Below, in pieces: positions 21,638-30,032 of a stretch of 60,225 nt of DNA. The DNA comes from Pseudomonadota bacterium (lineage in GTDB: Bacteria > Pseudomonadota > Gammaproteobacteria > Xanthomonadales > Xanthomonadaceae), in assembly GCA_018240435.1 (NCBI GenBank), contig JAFEFT010000054.1:1-60225 (forward strand), given 5' to 3'. A program made the translations under genes and the position numbers. The stretch's first letter is position 1; every line of letters starts with the position of its first letter. The notes beneath the pieces are model-generated. The model saw only the letters and a program-made list of their open reading frames with translations. It did not search any database and was not told the origin of the DNA.

Positions 21638-22321
21638 ATGGACGCGATCATCCCGGTATTGACCATCGACGGCCCCTCGGGCTCGGGCAAGGGCACCATC
21701 AGCCGCATCGTGGCGGCGCGGCTGGGTTGGCATTATCTGGATTCGGGGGCGCTGTATCGGGTGGTTGGTTACGCCGCTGGCCGCGATCGTGCCGATGTCG
21801 CCGATCCGGCGGCGATGGCGGCGTTGGCGGCGCGGGTCGGCATCCGCTTCGTCACCGACCGCGACGCCGAGCCGCGGGTGCTGGTCGATGGCGTCGATGC
21901 CACCGATGCCATCCGCACCGAAACGGCCGGTGCCGCCGCCTCGGTGATCGCGGCGATGCCGCCGGTGCGGCAGGCATTGCTGGAGCGACAGCGCGATTTT
22001 CGCCAGCCGCCGGGCCTGGTCGCCGACGGCCGCGACATGGGTACCGTGGTTTTCCCGGATGCCCCGTGCAAGGTCTTCCTGACCGCCAGCGCCGGGCAGC
22101 GCGCGCAAAGACGCCATAAGCAGTTGAAGGAAAAAGGACTTTCCGTTAACATGGCCGATCTGCTGCGTGACATCCTCGCCCGCGATGCGCGCGATGCCGA
22201 ACGCGCCGTGGCGCCGCTCAAGCCCGCATCCGATGCGGTGCTGATCGACACCACCGACGTGCCGGTCGATCGTGTGGTCGAGCGCGTGCTGGCCGTGCTG
22301 CCCGCTTCCATCCGGGGCTGA
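21638..22321 (+). CDS. cmk: Cytidylate kinase
   Basis: A 227-residue (d)CMP kinase of nucleotide metabolism, cytosolic. The P-loop is [20 protein letters not shown] (about 9-28), followed by [19 protein letters not shown], the CMP-binding region ([20 protein letters not shown]) and the lid. ATG 21638 has only a weak ribosome binding site; the reading frame upstream is repeat sequence. The order cmk-rpsA-ihfB is conserved in gammaproteobacteria and fits here. Confidence 0.95.
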   Translation: MDAIIPVLTIDGPSGSGKGTISRIVAARLGWHYLDSGALYRVVGYAAGRDRADVADPAAMAALAARVGIRFVTDRDAEPRVLVDGVDATDAIRTETAGAAASVIAAMPPVRQALLERQRDFRQPPGLVADGRDMGTVVFPDAPCKVFLTASAGQRAQRRHKQLKEKGLSVNMADLLRDILARDARDAERAVAPLKPASDAVLIDTTDVPVDRVVERVLAVLPASIRG

Positions 22322-22362
22322 AGGCTGCGCGCACGAGTGGGATGCAAGGCGGCAGTACCGTG

Positions 22363-22389
22363 CCGCGGCCAAGGGTGGCCGCGGATTTT
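22363..22389 (+). terminator. Hairpin with short T-run between cmk and rpsA
   Basis: CCGCGGCC-AAGGGT-GGCCGCGG is a perfect 8-bp stem followed by ATTTT at 22385-22389. It is a weak intrinsic terminator or an attenuator in the rpsA leader. A second small stem (GGCGC/GCGCC) follows at 22402-22415, and TATACA at 22438-22443 may be a -10 for rpsA. Confidence 0.5.
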
Positions 22390-22477
22390 CCTCAACCAAC
22401 AGGCGCGCACGCGCCGCACAAGGGTGGGCCGCTGCCTTATACAGCGTGGCCCGTGTGTTCAACCGAGAAATCAACCC

Positions 22478-24154
22478 ATGACCGAATCATTCGCAGAACT
22501 GTTCGAACAGAGCCAGCAGACGATCGCCAAGCTCAAGCCCGGCAGCATCGTCGTCGGCACCATCGTCGAGGTCCGTCCCGACGTCGTGGTCATCAATGCC
22601 GGCCTGAAATCCGAAGGCATCGTGCCGATCGAGCAGTTCCGTACCGACGCCGGCGTGCTCGACGTGAAAGTCGGCGAGCAGGTCAAGGTCGCCCTGGAAT
22701 ACATCGAAAACGGCTTCGGCGAGACCGTGCTGTCGCGCGAGAAGGCCAAGCGTTCGATGGTGTGGGACGAACTGGAAGAAGCGCTGACCGCCAACGCCAC
22801 CATCACCGGCCGCATCAGCGGCAAGGTCAAGGGCGGCTTCACGGTCGACATCAAGGATGTCCGCGCCTTCCTGCCCGGTTCGCTGGTCGATGTGCGCCCG
22901 GTGCGCGATCCGGCCTACCTCGAAGGCAAGGAGCTCGAATTCAAGCTCATCAAGCTCGACCGCAAGCGCAACAACGTGGTCGTTTCCCGCCGCGCCGTCG
23001 TCGAGTCCGAGCACTCCGAGGAGCGCGAGCAGCTGATGGACAAGCTGGTCGAGGGCGCCGTGCTCAAGGGCGTGGTCAAGAACCTCACCGACTACGGCGC
23101 GTTCGTCGACCTCGGCGGCATCGACGGCCTGCTGCACATCACCGACATGGCGTGGAAGCGCGTGCGCCATCCGTCCGAAGTGGTCAACGTCGGCGATGAG
23201 CTCGACGTGCGCGTGCTCAAGTACGACCGCGAGCGCAACCGCGTCAGCCTCGGCCTCAAGCAGCTCGGCGACGATCCGTGGGACAACATCACCCGTCGCT
23301 ATCCGAACGGCGCCCGCCTGTTCGGCAAGGTTTCCAACGTCACCGATTACGGCGCCTTCGTCGAGATCGAGCCGGGCGTCGAAGGCCTCGTGCACGTGTC
23401 CGAGATGGACTGGACCAACAAGAACGTCAACCCGTCGAAGATGGTGCAGGTCGGCGACGAGGCGCAGGTCATGGTGCTCGACGTCGACGAAGAGCGCCGC
23501 CGCATTTCGCTGGGCATGAAGCAGTGCCAGCCGAACCCGTGGGAAGCCTTCGCCGCCATGCACAACAAGGGCGACAAGGTGTCCGGCCAGATCAAGTCGA
23601 TCACCGACTTCGGCATCTTCATCGGCCTGGACGGCGGCATCGACGGCCTGGTGCACCTGTCGGACATCTCGTGGAACTCCACCGGCGAGGATCTGGCACG
23701 CAACTTCAAGAAGGGCGACACCCTCGAAGCGGTGGTGCTGGCGGTCGATCCCGAGCGCGAGCGCATCTCGCTCGGCGTCAAGCAGCTCGAACAGGATCCG
23801 TTCGGCCAGTTCATGGCCGCGCACCCGAAGGGCAGCGTCCTCAAGGGCACGGTGAAGGAAGTCGATGCCCGCGGTGCCGGCATCGATCTGGGCCAGAACA
23901 TGGAGGGCTACATCCGCGCCTCCGACATTGCCAAGGAGCGCATCGACGACGCCAGCCAGCACCTGAAGGTCGGCGACGAGATCGAAGCCAAGTTCATCGG
24001 CATGGATCGCAAGGGGCGGGTGTTGCAGCTGTCGATCCGCGCCAAGGACGAGGCCGAGCAGCAGGCGGCGATCGAGGAATACTCGCAGTCGGCGCATACC
24101 GGCACGACCACCCTCGGCGCCTTGCTGCGTGAGAAGATGAACCGCGGCGAGTGA
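22478..24154 (+). CDS. rpsA: 30S ribosomal protein S1
   Basis: A 558-residue mRNA-binding ribosomal protein made of six S1 domains. Repeated signatures are visible: [80 protein letters not shown]. Its length matches E. coli S1 (557). The start at 22478 is preceded only by a weak GAGA; a poor Shine-Dalgarno is also typical of E. coli rpsA, whose translation S1 represses. The 156-base leader holds two hairpins that could take part in such control; that is inference. The last residues ([16 protein letters not shown]) match the family's end. Confidence 0.97.
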   Translation: MTESFAELFEQSQQTIAKLKPGSIVVGTIVEVRPDVVVINAGLKSEGIVPIEQFRTDAGVLDVKVGEQVKVALEYIENGFGETVLSREKAKRSMVWDELEEALTANATITGRISGKVKGGFTVDIKDVRAFLPGSLVDVRPVRDPAYLEGKELEFKLIKLDRKRNNVVVSRRAVVESEHSEEREQLMDKLVEGAVLKGVVKNLTDYGAFVDLGGIDGLLHITDMAWKRVRHPSEVVNVGDELDVRVLKYDRERNRVSLGLKQLGDDPWDNITRRYPNGARLFGKVSNVTDYGAFVEIEPGVEGLVHVSEMDWTNKNVNPSKMVQVGDEAQVMVLDVDEERRRISLGMKQCQPNPWEAFAAMHNKGDKVSGQIKSITDFGIFIGLDGGIDGLVHLSDISWNSTGEDLARNFKKGDTLEAVVLAVDPERERISLGVKQLEQDPFGQFMAAHPKGSVLKGTVKEVDARGAGIDLGQNMEGYIRASDIAKERIDDASQHLKVGDEIEAKFIGMDRKGRVLQLSIRAKDEAEQQAAIEEYSQSAHTGTTTLGALLREKMNRGE

Positions 24155-24200
24155 GGCGGGTTGCGAGTCCTTGCTTGCGAGTTTCGAGTTGAAGGCAGGG

Positions 24201-24233
24201 CGCCGGCTCGCGGGGCATTCCCGCGGGCCGGCG
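24201..24233 (+). other. Strong GC hairpin downstream of rpsA
   Basis: CGCCGGC-T-CGCGGG pairs with CCCGCG-G-GCCGGCG around a short GCATT loop. It lies 47 bases after the rpsA stop and has no T-run. It may protect the rpsA mRNA end or separate it from ihfB. Confidence 0.5.
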
Positions 24234-24347
24234 TAGTCGCACGCTGCGGCCCGATGCGTCGTCCGGGCTGCAGCGCATCCGCCCCACGGCGCCGCCGCCA
24301 TCGATTCGATCCCGTCGATCGCAATCGCTTCCAGCTACCGTCGACCG

Positions 24348-24382
24348 CTCACGACTCACACCTCACACCTCACAACTCACAC
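24348..24382 (+). repeat. Heptamer array CTCACAC (5 units) before ihfB
   Basis: Units CTCACGA, CTCACAC twice, CTCACAA, CTCACAC, ending 14 bases before the ihfB start. A looser period-7 pattern (TTGCGAG, TCCTTGC, TTGCGAG, TTTCGAG) lies at about 24159-24188, directly after rpsA. Confidence 0.8.
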
Positions 24383-24396
24383 CGCAGCGTCCCCGC

Positions 24397-24696
24397 ATGA
24401 CCAAGTCCGAACTCATCGAATTGCTCGCCCAGCGGCAGGCGCACTTGAGCGCCGCCGACGTCGATCTGTCGGTCAAGACCATGCTGGAAATGATGAGCGA
24501 CGCGCTCAGTCGCGGTGATCGCATCGAGATCCGCGGCTTTGGCAGTTTCTCGCTGCATTACCGGCCGGCGCGGATCGGTCGCAACCCCAAGACCGGCGAT
24601 GCGGTGGCACTGACCGGCAAGCACGTGCCGCATTTCAAGCCGGGCAAGGAATTGCGCGAACGCGTGAACCTGCCGCGAGCCGAAGCGACGCGTTGA
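24397..24696 (+). CDS. ihfB: Integration host factor subunit beta
   Basis: A 99-residue HU/IHF-family DNA-bending protein. It begins [19 protein letters not shown] and has the family signature [20 protein letters not shown] with RNPKTGD and [17 protein letters not shown]. The N-terminus and position after rpsA identify the beta subunit. With IhfA (not in the window) it bends DNA at specific sites in transcription, replication and recombination. No clear Shine-Dalgarno is seen before the ATG; the region just upstream is a heptamer array. Confidence 0.96.
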   Translation: MTKSELIELLAQRQAHLSAADVDLSVKTMLEMMSDALSRGDRIEIRGFGSFSLHYRPARIGRNPKTGDAVALTGKHVPHFKPGKELRERVNLPRAEATR

Positions 24697-24751
24697 CGGC
24701 GCGACCGCGGCTCGGCCAAGCTTGGCCACTCTTCGCGGCCGATCCGGACCC

Positions 24752-24997
24752 ATGCAAGTCTTCCTGCAAGTGTTGCTGGCGCTGGCCTTCGTCGCCGCCG
24801 GCGTGCTGTTCGGCGCCTTCAATCCGCAGCCGGTGATCGTCGATTTTCATCTGTTCCAGTGGCACGCCGGGCTGGGCGTGGCCTTGCTGAGCGCGCTGTT
24901 GCTGGGCGCCGTGCTGGGTGGCGTGGCGGTGAGCGTGGGCATCGTCTGGCCGCTGCGGCGGCGCCTGCGCAAGCTGGCGCGCGCGAGCGCGTCGTGA
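24752..24997 (+). CDS. lapA: LapA family inner-membrane protein
   Basis: An 81-residue protein with two membrane helices (VFLQVLLALAFVAAGVLFGAF and VALLSALLLGAVLGGVAVSV) separated by NPQPVIVDFHLFQWHAG, followed by a basic tail (RRRLRKLARASAS). This matches LapA/YciS, the partner of LapB in controlling LPS synthesis by LpxC turnover. It sits between ihfB and lapB, 13 bases before lapB, as in E. coli. ATG 24752 gives the family's usual N-terminus; the frame is open for ten codons before it. Confidence 0.87.
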   Translation: MQVFLQVLLALAFVAAGVLFGAFNPQPVIVDFHLFQWHAGLGVALLSALLLGAVLGGVAVSVGIVWPLRRRLRKLARASAS

Positions 24998-25010
24998 TGG
25001 CGGTGGGCGC

Positions 25011-26189
25011 ATGAGCGCGACCTGGCTGCACTACCTGCCGATCCTGCTGCTGCCGGTGGCGGCGCTCAGCGGCTGGTACGCCGGTCGTCGCGGCGGCGCA
25101 TTGCAGACCGGCCGGCGCGTGCGGCGATTGTCCAGCACCTATTTCCGCGGCTTGAACTATCTGCTCAACGAGCAGCCGGACAAGGCGATCGAGCTGTTCC
25201 TGCAACTGCCCGAGGTCGACAAGGACACCGTCGAGACGCAGTTTTCGCTGGGCTATTTGTTTCGTCGCCGGGGCGAGGTCGATCGCGCCATCCGTTTGCA
25301 TCAAGGCCTGATCGCCCGTGGCGGTCTGAGCGAGGAGCAGCGCCGCTACGCGATGCTCGAACTGGGCGAGGACTACATGCGCGCCGGCTTGCTCGATCGC
25401 GCCGAGACCTTGTTCACCGATCTGGTGCAGGCCGCCGTTTCGGTGCCGCAGGCGTTGCGCCATCTGATCTCGATCTATCAGGCCGAGCGCGACTGGGACA
25501 AGGCGATCGCGCATGCGCGCAGCTTCGAGGACGCCACCGGCGAGCCGATGGGCGTGCTGATCGCGCAGTTCCAGTGCGAACTGGCCGAACAGGCGCGCCT
25601 GCAGGGCGATCAGGAGACCGCGCGGGCGCGCATCGCCGATGCCCTCGTGGCCGATCCGCACAGCACGCGCGCCGGCATCCTCGAAGGCCAGATCGAACTG
25701 GCCGCAGGCAACGATGCCGCCGCCATCCGCGCCTTCGAACGGGTGCCACGGCAGGACATCGACTATCTGCCCGAGGTGCTGCAACCCTTGCTCGATGCCT
25801 ATCGGCGCGGTCATGACACGGCGCGCGCCCGCGCCTTCCTGGCCGAGATGGTCGAACGCTATCCGGGCGTCGCCCCGGTGCTCGCGCTCAGCCGCATCGT
25901 GCGCGAGGAGGAAGGGGTCGAGGCGGCGCGCAAGTTCGTTGCCCGGCAAGTCCGGCAGCGGCCGTCGGTGCGCGGTCAGGCGACGCTGATCGATCTGGGC
26001 ATGGAAGCGCCCGGCGATGCCTCGGCGACGCTGGCCCAGATCAAGCAGATCTCCGATCAGCTGCTGGTGCGGGCGCCGGCCTATCGCTGCAATCGCTGCG
26101 GCTTCGGCGCCCGCGCCCACCATTGGCAATGTCCGAGCTGCAAGAACTGGGGCACCATCCGCCCGCAATACAACCTGCTGGGCGAATGA
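25011..26189 (+). CDS. lapB: Lipopolysaccharide assembly protein LapB
   Basis: A 392-residue protein with an N-terminal membrane anchor (LPILLLPVAALSGWYAGR), about nine TPR-like helical repeats (GLNYLLNEQPDKAIELFLQL begins the series) and a C-terminal rubredoxin-type zinc module with two CxxC pairs (YRCNRCGFGARAHHWQCPSC). In E. coli LapB presents LpxC to the protease FtsH and so sets LPS output. The stop overlaps the next start (ATGA). Confidence 0.94.
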   Translation: MSATWLHYLPILLLPVAALSGWYAGRRGGALQTGRRVRRLSSTYFRGLNYLLNEQPDKAIELFLQLPEVDKDTVETQFSLGYLFRRRGEVDRAIRLHQGLIARGGLSEEQRRYAMLELGEDYMRAGLLDRAETLFTDLVQAAVSVPQALRHLISIYQAERDWDKAIAHARSFEDATGEPMGVLIAQFQCELAEQARLQGDQETARARIADALVADPHSTRAGILEGQIELAAGNDAAAIRAFERVPRQDIDYLPEVLQPLLDAYRRGHDTARARAFLAEMVERYPGVAPVLALSRIVREEEGVEAARKFVARQVRQRPSVRGQATLIDLGMEAPGDASATLAQIKQISDQLLVRAPAYRCNRCGFGARAHHWQCPSCKNWGTIRPQYNLLGE

Positions 26190-27196
26190 ACCTGCCCGCT
26201 GGCGCGTGGTGGGCGTGGCTGGTCGCGCCGGCGTCGGCGCTGGCGACGCGGGCGGCGATCGCCTACGCCCGTCGTCGGCGCATGCTCGATCAGCCCGGGC
26301 CGCGGCGCGCCCACCAGCAGGCGACGCCGCGTGGCGGTGGCATCGCGCCGGTGGCGCTGATCGTCCTCGCTGGCGGCGCGCTGGCGCTGGCTCGGGTGCC
26401 GGTCGAGCCGGGGTTGCTCGCCTGCGTCGCGGCGCTGGCTGCGGTCGCCGGCATCGGCTGGGTCGACGACCATCGCCCGCTGCCGGCGACGCCGCGGCTG
26501 GTGGTGCATGTGCTGGCGGCGGCGGTGGCGTGGCTCGCCCTGGTCGGGGTGCCGGGGACGCTGGCCGGGTTCGCCCTTGCCGCGCTGGGCGTGCTGGTCG
26601 TCGCCGGCATGACCAATGCGTGGAACTTCATGGATGGCATCGACGGTCTGGCCAGCAGCCAGGCGATGTGGGTGCTCGCCTTGCCCTTGCTCGCCGGCTG
26701 GCTCGGCGGCGACTGGCAGCTGTGGTGCCTGCTGGCGTTGGCCGCGCTGGCCGGTTTCCTGCCGTTCAACGCGCCGCGGGCACGGATCTTCCTCGGCGAC
26801 GTCGGCAGTGGCGCGCTCGGCTTCCTGGTCGCGATCGTGTTGCTGCAGGCGGTCGTCAAGGGTCATCTGGACTGGCCACTGGCGCTGCTGCCGGTTTCGG
26901 CATTCGTCATCGATGCCGGCCTGACCCTCGCCACCCGCATGTTGCGCGGCCGGCGCTGGTGGCGGCCGCATCGCGAGCATCTCTACCAATGGCTGGTGCG
27001 TCGTCGCCATCGCCACGCGGTGGTTGCCGGCGCCTACACGGCGTGGACGGTATTGGCCAGCGCGATGGCAGTGCTGGCCAATGCGCAGGCAGACGCCGTT
27101 CGGTGGGCGGTCACCTTCGCCGTCCTATCATCGGGTGCTTTGGCCTGGTTCGGCTTGCGGAGATGGCTATGGATCGCGCAGCGGGCGCGGCGATGA
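26186..27196 (+). CDS. Glycosyltransferase family 4, WecA/MraY-type sugar-1-phosphate transferase
   Basis: A 336-residue polytopic enzyme that transfers a sugar-1-phosphate from a UDP-sugar to undecaprenyl phosphate, starting O-antigen or exopolysaccharide units. Family motifs appear in order: RGGGIAP, WVDDHRPLPATPRLVVH, MTNAWNFMDGIDGLA, RIFLGDVGSGALGF and the C-terminal RPHREHLYQ. Its DD is followed by HRPL, and the His motif matches WecA-like proteins more than MraY. It overlaps lapB and capD by ATGA, so it is coupled to both. The sugar specificity is unknown. Confidence 0.88.
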   Translation: MNLPAGAWWAWLVAPASALATRAAIAYARRRRMLDQPGPRRAHQQATPRGGGIAPVALIVLAGGALALARVPVEPGLLACVAALAAVAGIGWVDDHRPLPATPRLVVHVLAAAVAWLALVGVPGTLAGFALAALGVLVVAGMTNAWNFMDGIDGLASSQAMWVLALPLLAGWLGGDWQLWCLLALAALAGFLPFNAPRARIFLGDVGSGALGFLVAIVLLQAVVKGHLDWPLALLPVSAFVIDAGLTLATRMLRGRRWWRPHREHLYQWLVRRRHRHAVVAGAYTAWTVLASAMAVLANAQADAVRWAVTFAVLSSGALAWFGLRRWLWIAQRARR

Positions 27197-29085
27197 ACGC
27201 GGGCATGGCGGCGGCGGTGGCGATGTTGCCGCGCCTGCTGGTGGTGCTGCACGACGTGGCGATGGCATGGCTGGCGTGGGCGGCGCTGGAAGCCCTGCGC
27301 TATCGCATCGGCGCCGGCGACGTCGAGATGATGCTGTTTTCGCCGATGGTGGCGCTGGTGCTGGCGACGCAGACGCTGGCGTTCTGGTGGATGGGTCTGT
27401 ACCGGGGGCTGTGGCGCTTTGCCAGCCTGCCCGACATGGTCAACATCGCCAAGGCCGGCGGCATCGGCCTGCTGGCGATCGCGTTCGAATTGCTGGTGTT
27501 CGACCGCATGGGCCTGGTCTCGCGGGCGATGCTGGCGCTGTATCCGGTGGTGCTGGTGACCTTGGTCGGTGGCCCGCGTCTGTTGTATCGGGCCTGGAAG
27601 GACGAGCGTGCCGCCGTCGATGCCAGCCACCCGGTGGCGCGGGTGCTGGTGCTCGGCGCCGGGCGGACCGGAGAGGCGCTGATCCGGCGGATCGGGCGCG
27701 AGGCGCCTTACCAGCCCGTTGGCCTGCTCGACGACGACCGACGCCTGCACGGACGCCGGGTGCAGGGCGTGCCGGTGCTCGGCGGCATCGACGCGCTGCC
27801 GGCGATCGTGCGCGAAACCGGCGCGCAACTGGTCGCCATCGCCATCGCGTCGCTGCCGGCGACGGCCATGCAGCGGATCGTGGCGCTGTGCGACGAGGCG
27901 GGCGTGGCATTCCGGCGGGTACCGCGGCTGGCCGACCTGCTCGGTCAGGCCGGCGCCGGTGGCGTGTTGCGCGAAGTGGCGATCGAAGACCTGCTCGGCC
28001 GCGAACCGGTAGCCTGCGATCGCGGCGCGATCCGCGCCTGGCTCGCCGGCCGTTCGGTGCTGGTCACCGGCGCCGGCGGTTCGATCGGCGCCGAGCTGTG
28101 CCGGCAGATGCTGCAATGGCAGGTCGGCGCACTCACCGTGGTCGAGCGTGACGAACTGGCGCTGATCACCATCGTCGACGACATCCGCCGCCGCGCCCCG
28201 GGCCTGCCGCTGCATGCCGTGCTCGGCGACTGCGGCGATCCGGCGACCATCGCCCATGCGATCGGCCTCGGGCAGGCGCAGGCGGTGCTGCATGCGGCCG
28301 CCTGCAAGCACGTCCCCTTGCTCGAAGGGCAGGTGCGCGAGGCGGTTCGCAACAACGTGCTGGCGACGCAGACGGTGGTCGCGGCGAGCGTGGCCGCCGG
28401 GGTCGATCGCTTCGTGCTGATTTCCTCGGACAAGGCGGTCGATCCGGTCAACGTGCTCGGCGCCAGCAAGCGGCTGGCGGAGATGGTCTGCCAGGCCGAC
28501 GTGGCCGGCGCCACCCGCATGGCGATCGTGCGCTTTGGCAACGTGCTCGACTCGGCCGGCAGCGTGGTGCCGATCTTCCGCGAGCAGATCCGTCGCGGCG
28601 GCCCGCTGACGGTGACGCATCCGGAAGTGACCCGCTATTTCATGACCATTCCCGAAGCCTGCGAACTGATCCTGCAGGCGGCGGCGATGGGCGAGCAGAA
28701 CTCGGTGTACACCCTCGACATGGGCGAGCCGATTTCGATCCGGCTGCTCGCCGAGCAGATGATCCGGCTCGCCGGACAGGTGCCGGGGCAGGGCATCGAC
28801 ATCGTCTACAGCGGCCTGCGCGCCGGCGAAAAATTGCATGAAACGCTTTATCATCGCGACGAGGAAAGTCGGATGACGATCCATCCGAAGATCTTCGAGG
28901 CGCGCAGTCGCGGTGTCGATGGCGCCGTGGTGCGCCGGCAACTGGCGGCATTGCAGGCCGCTGTCCACGATTACGACGAGGCCCGGCTGCATCGCCTGCT
29001 GCGCGATGCCGTCGGCGATTACCAACCTGCCCGCGCTGCGGTGGTCGTGCCGCTGGCCGCCGGCCGAAGGAACCACAACCGATGA
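27193..29085 (+). CDS. Nucleoside-diphosphate sugar epimerase/dehydratase (CapD/WbpM/FlaA1 class)
   Basis: A 630-residue membrane enzyme with about four N-terminal helices (residues 1-125), a first Rossmann domain (VLVLGAGRTGEALIRRIG) and a second NAD(P)-binding catalytic domain (VTGAGGSIGAELCRQ, from about residue 290). It also has AACKHVPLLEGQVREAVRNN and SSDKAVDPVNVLGASKRLAE. Relatives remove water from UDP-GlcNAc on the way to diamino sugars. In this class a Met normally replaces the Tyr four residues before the catalytic Lys; here I read Leu (LGASK). ATG 27193 overlaps the upstream stop; ATG 27163 is also possible. Confidence 0.88.
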   Translation: MNAGMAAAVAMLPRLLVVLHDVAMAWLAWAALEALRYRIGAGDVEMMLFSPMVALVLATQTLAFWWMGLYRGLWRFASLPDMVNIAKAGGIGLLAIAFELLVFDRMGLVSRAMLALYPVVLVTLVGGPRLLYRAWKDERAAVDASHPVARVLVLGAGRTGEALIRRIGREAPYQPVGLLDDDRRLHGRRVQGVPVLGGIDALPAIVRETGAQLVAIAIASLPATAMQRIVALCDEAGVAFRRVPRLADLLGQAGAGGVLREVAIEDLLGREPVACDRGAIRAWLAGRSVLVTGAGGSIGAELCRQMLQWQVGALTVVERDELALITIVDDIRRRAPGLPLHAVLGDCGDPATIAHAIGLGQAQAVLHAAACKHVPLLEGQVREAVRNNVLATQTVVAASVAAGVDRFVLISSDKAVDPVNVLGASKRLAEMVCQADVAGATRMAIVRFGNVLDSAGSVVPIFREQIRRGGPLTVTHPEVTRYFMTIPEACELILQAAAMGEQNSVYTLDMGEPISIRLLAEQMIRLAGQVPGQGIDIVYSGLRAGEKLHETLYHRDEESRMTIHPKIFEARSRGVDGAVVRRQLAALQAAVHDYDEARLHRLLRDAVGDYQPARAAVVVPLAAGRRNHNR

Positions 29086-30008
29086 CTGCAAGCCCCGTTT
29101 CGTCGCCCGCGCCACGCATCCGCAAGGCGGTGTTCCCGGTCGCGGGCCTGGGCACGCGCTTTTTGCCGGCGACCAAGACGGTGCCCAAGGAGATGCTGCC
29201 GATCGTCGATCGGCCGTTGATCCAGTACGCGGTCGACGAGGCGATCGCTGCCGGCTGCGACACCCTGATTTTCGTCACCAACCGCTACAAGCACGCGGTG
29301 GCCGATTACTTCGACAAGGCCTACGAGCTCGAACACCGGCTGGAAAAAGACGGCAAGGTCGAGCTGTTGCAGCGGGTGCGCGAGGTGCTGCCCGACGGCG
29401 TGCGTGCGGTGTTCGTCACCCAACCCGAGGCGCGCGGGCTCGGCCATGCCGTGCTGTGCGCCAAGCCCGTGGTCGGCGACGAGCCGTTCGCGGTGCTGCT
29501 GCCCGACGATTTGATCTGGAATCGCAACGGCCCCGGCGCGCTGGCGCAGATGGCCGACGTGGCGCAGCAACGCGCCTGTTCGGTGCTGGCCGTGCAGCAG
29601 GTGCCACGGGCGCAGACCGGCAGCTACGGCATCGTCGCCACCGACGCCTTCGCCGAGCGTTGCGGTCGCATCACCGGCATCGTCGAAAAGCCCGACCCGG
29701 GCGTGGCGCCGAGCACGCTGGCGGTGGTCGGCCGCTACATCCTGGATGCATGCATCTTCGCCCTGCTCGAAACCACCCGTCCCGGCAAGGGCGGCGAGAT
29801 CCAGCTCACCGACGCCATCGCCGCGCTGCTCGGCGAACAGGTGGTCAACGCCTATCACTTCCACGGCACGCGATTCGACTGCGGCACCCACATCGGGTTG
29901 ATCGAAGCGACGATCCGTTTCGCCCTCGATCACGAGGCGCTCAGCGACCAGGCGCGGGCGGCGATGACCGGCGCGCTGGCCGAACTGGGCATCGACGACG
30001 GCGACTGA
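29082..30008 (+). CDS. galU: UTP-glucose-1-phosphate uridylyltransferase
   Basis: A 308-residue cytosolic enzyme making UDP-glucose from UTP and glucose-1-phosphate, a precursor for LPS core and exopolysaccharide. The N-terminus RKAVFPVAGLGTRFLPATKT and VPKEMLPIVDRPLIQYAVDE are diagnostic, followed by LPDDLIWN and GIVEKPDPGVAPS. The ATG overlaps the capD stop, with AAGGA about 10 bases upstream. It is the last gene of the lapB-galU run and is convergent with the porin gene, with 24 bases between stops. Confidence 0.96.
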   Translation: MTASPVSSPAPRIRKAVFPVAGLGTRFLPATKTVPKEMLPIVDRPLIQYAVDEAIAAGCDTLIFVTNRYKHAVADYFDKAYELEHRLEKDGKVELLQRVREVLPDGVRAVFVTQPEARGLGHAVLCAKPVVGDEPFAVLLPDDLIWNRNGPGALAQMADVAQQRACSVLAVQQVPRAQTGSYGIVATDAFAERCGRITGIVEKPDPGVAPSTLAVVGRYILDACIFALLETTRPGKGGEIQLTDAIAALLGEQVVNAYHFHGTRFDCGTHIGLIEATIRFALDHEALSDQARAAMTGALAELGIDDGD

Positions 30009-30032
30009 GCAGCCGCCGACGCGCGCGAGGCA

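Noticed and set aside
26017-27192. A 392-codon N-terminal extension of the CapD-like protein
   Set aside because: It overlaps the WecA-type gene in another frame and reads as Arg/Ala-rich shadow sequence; ATG 27193 overlaps the upstream stop as expected for a coupled gene.
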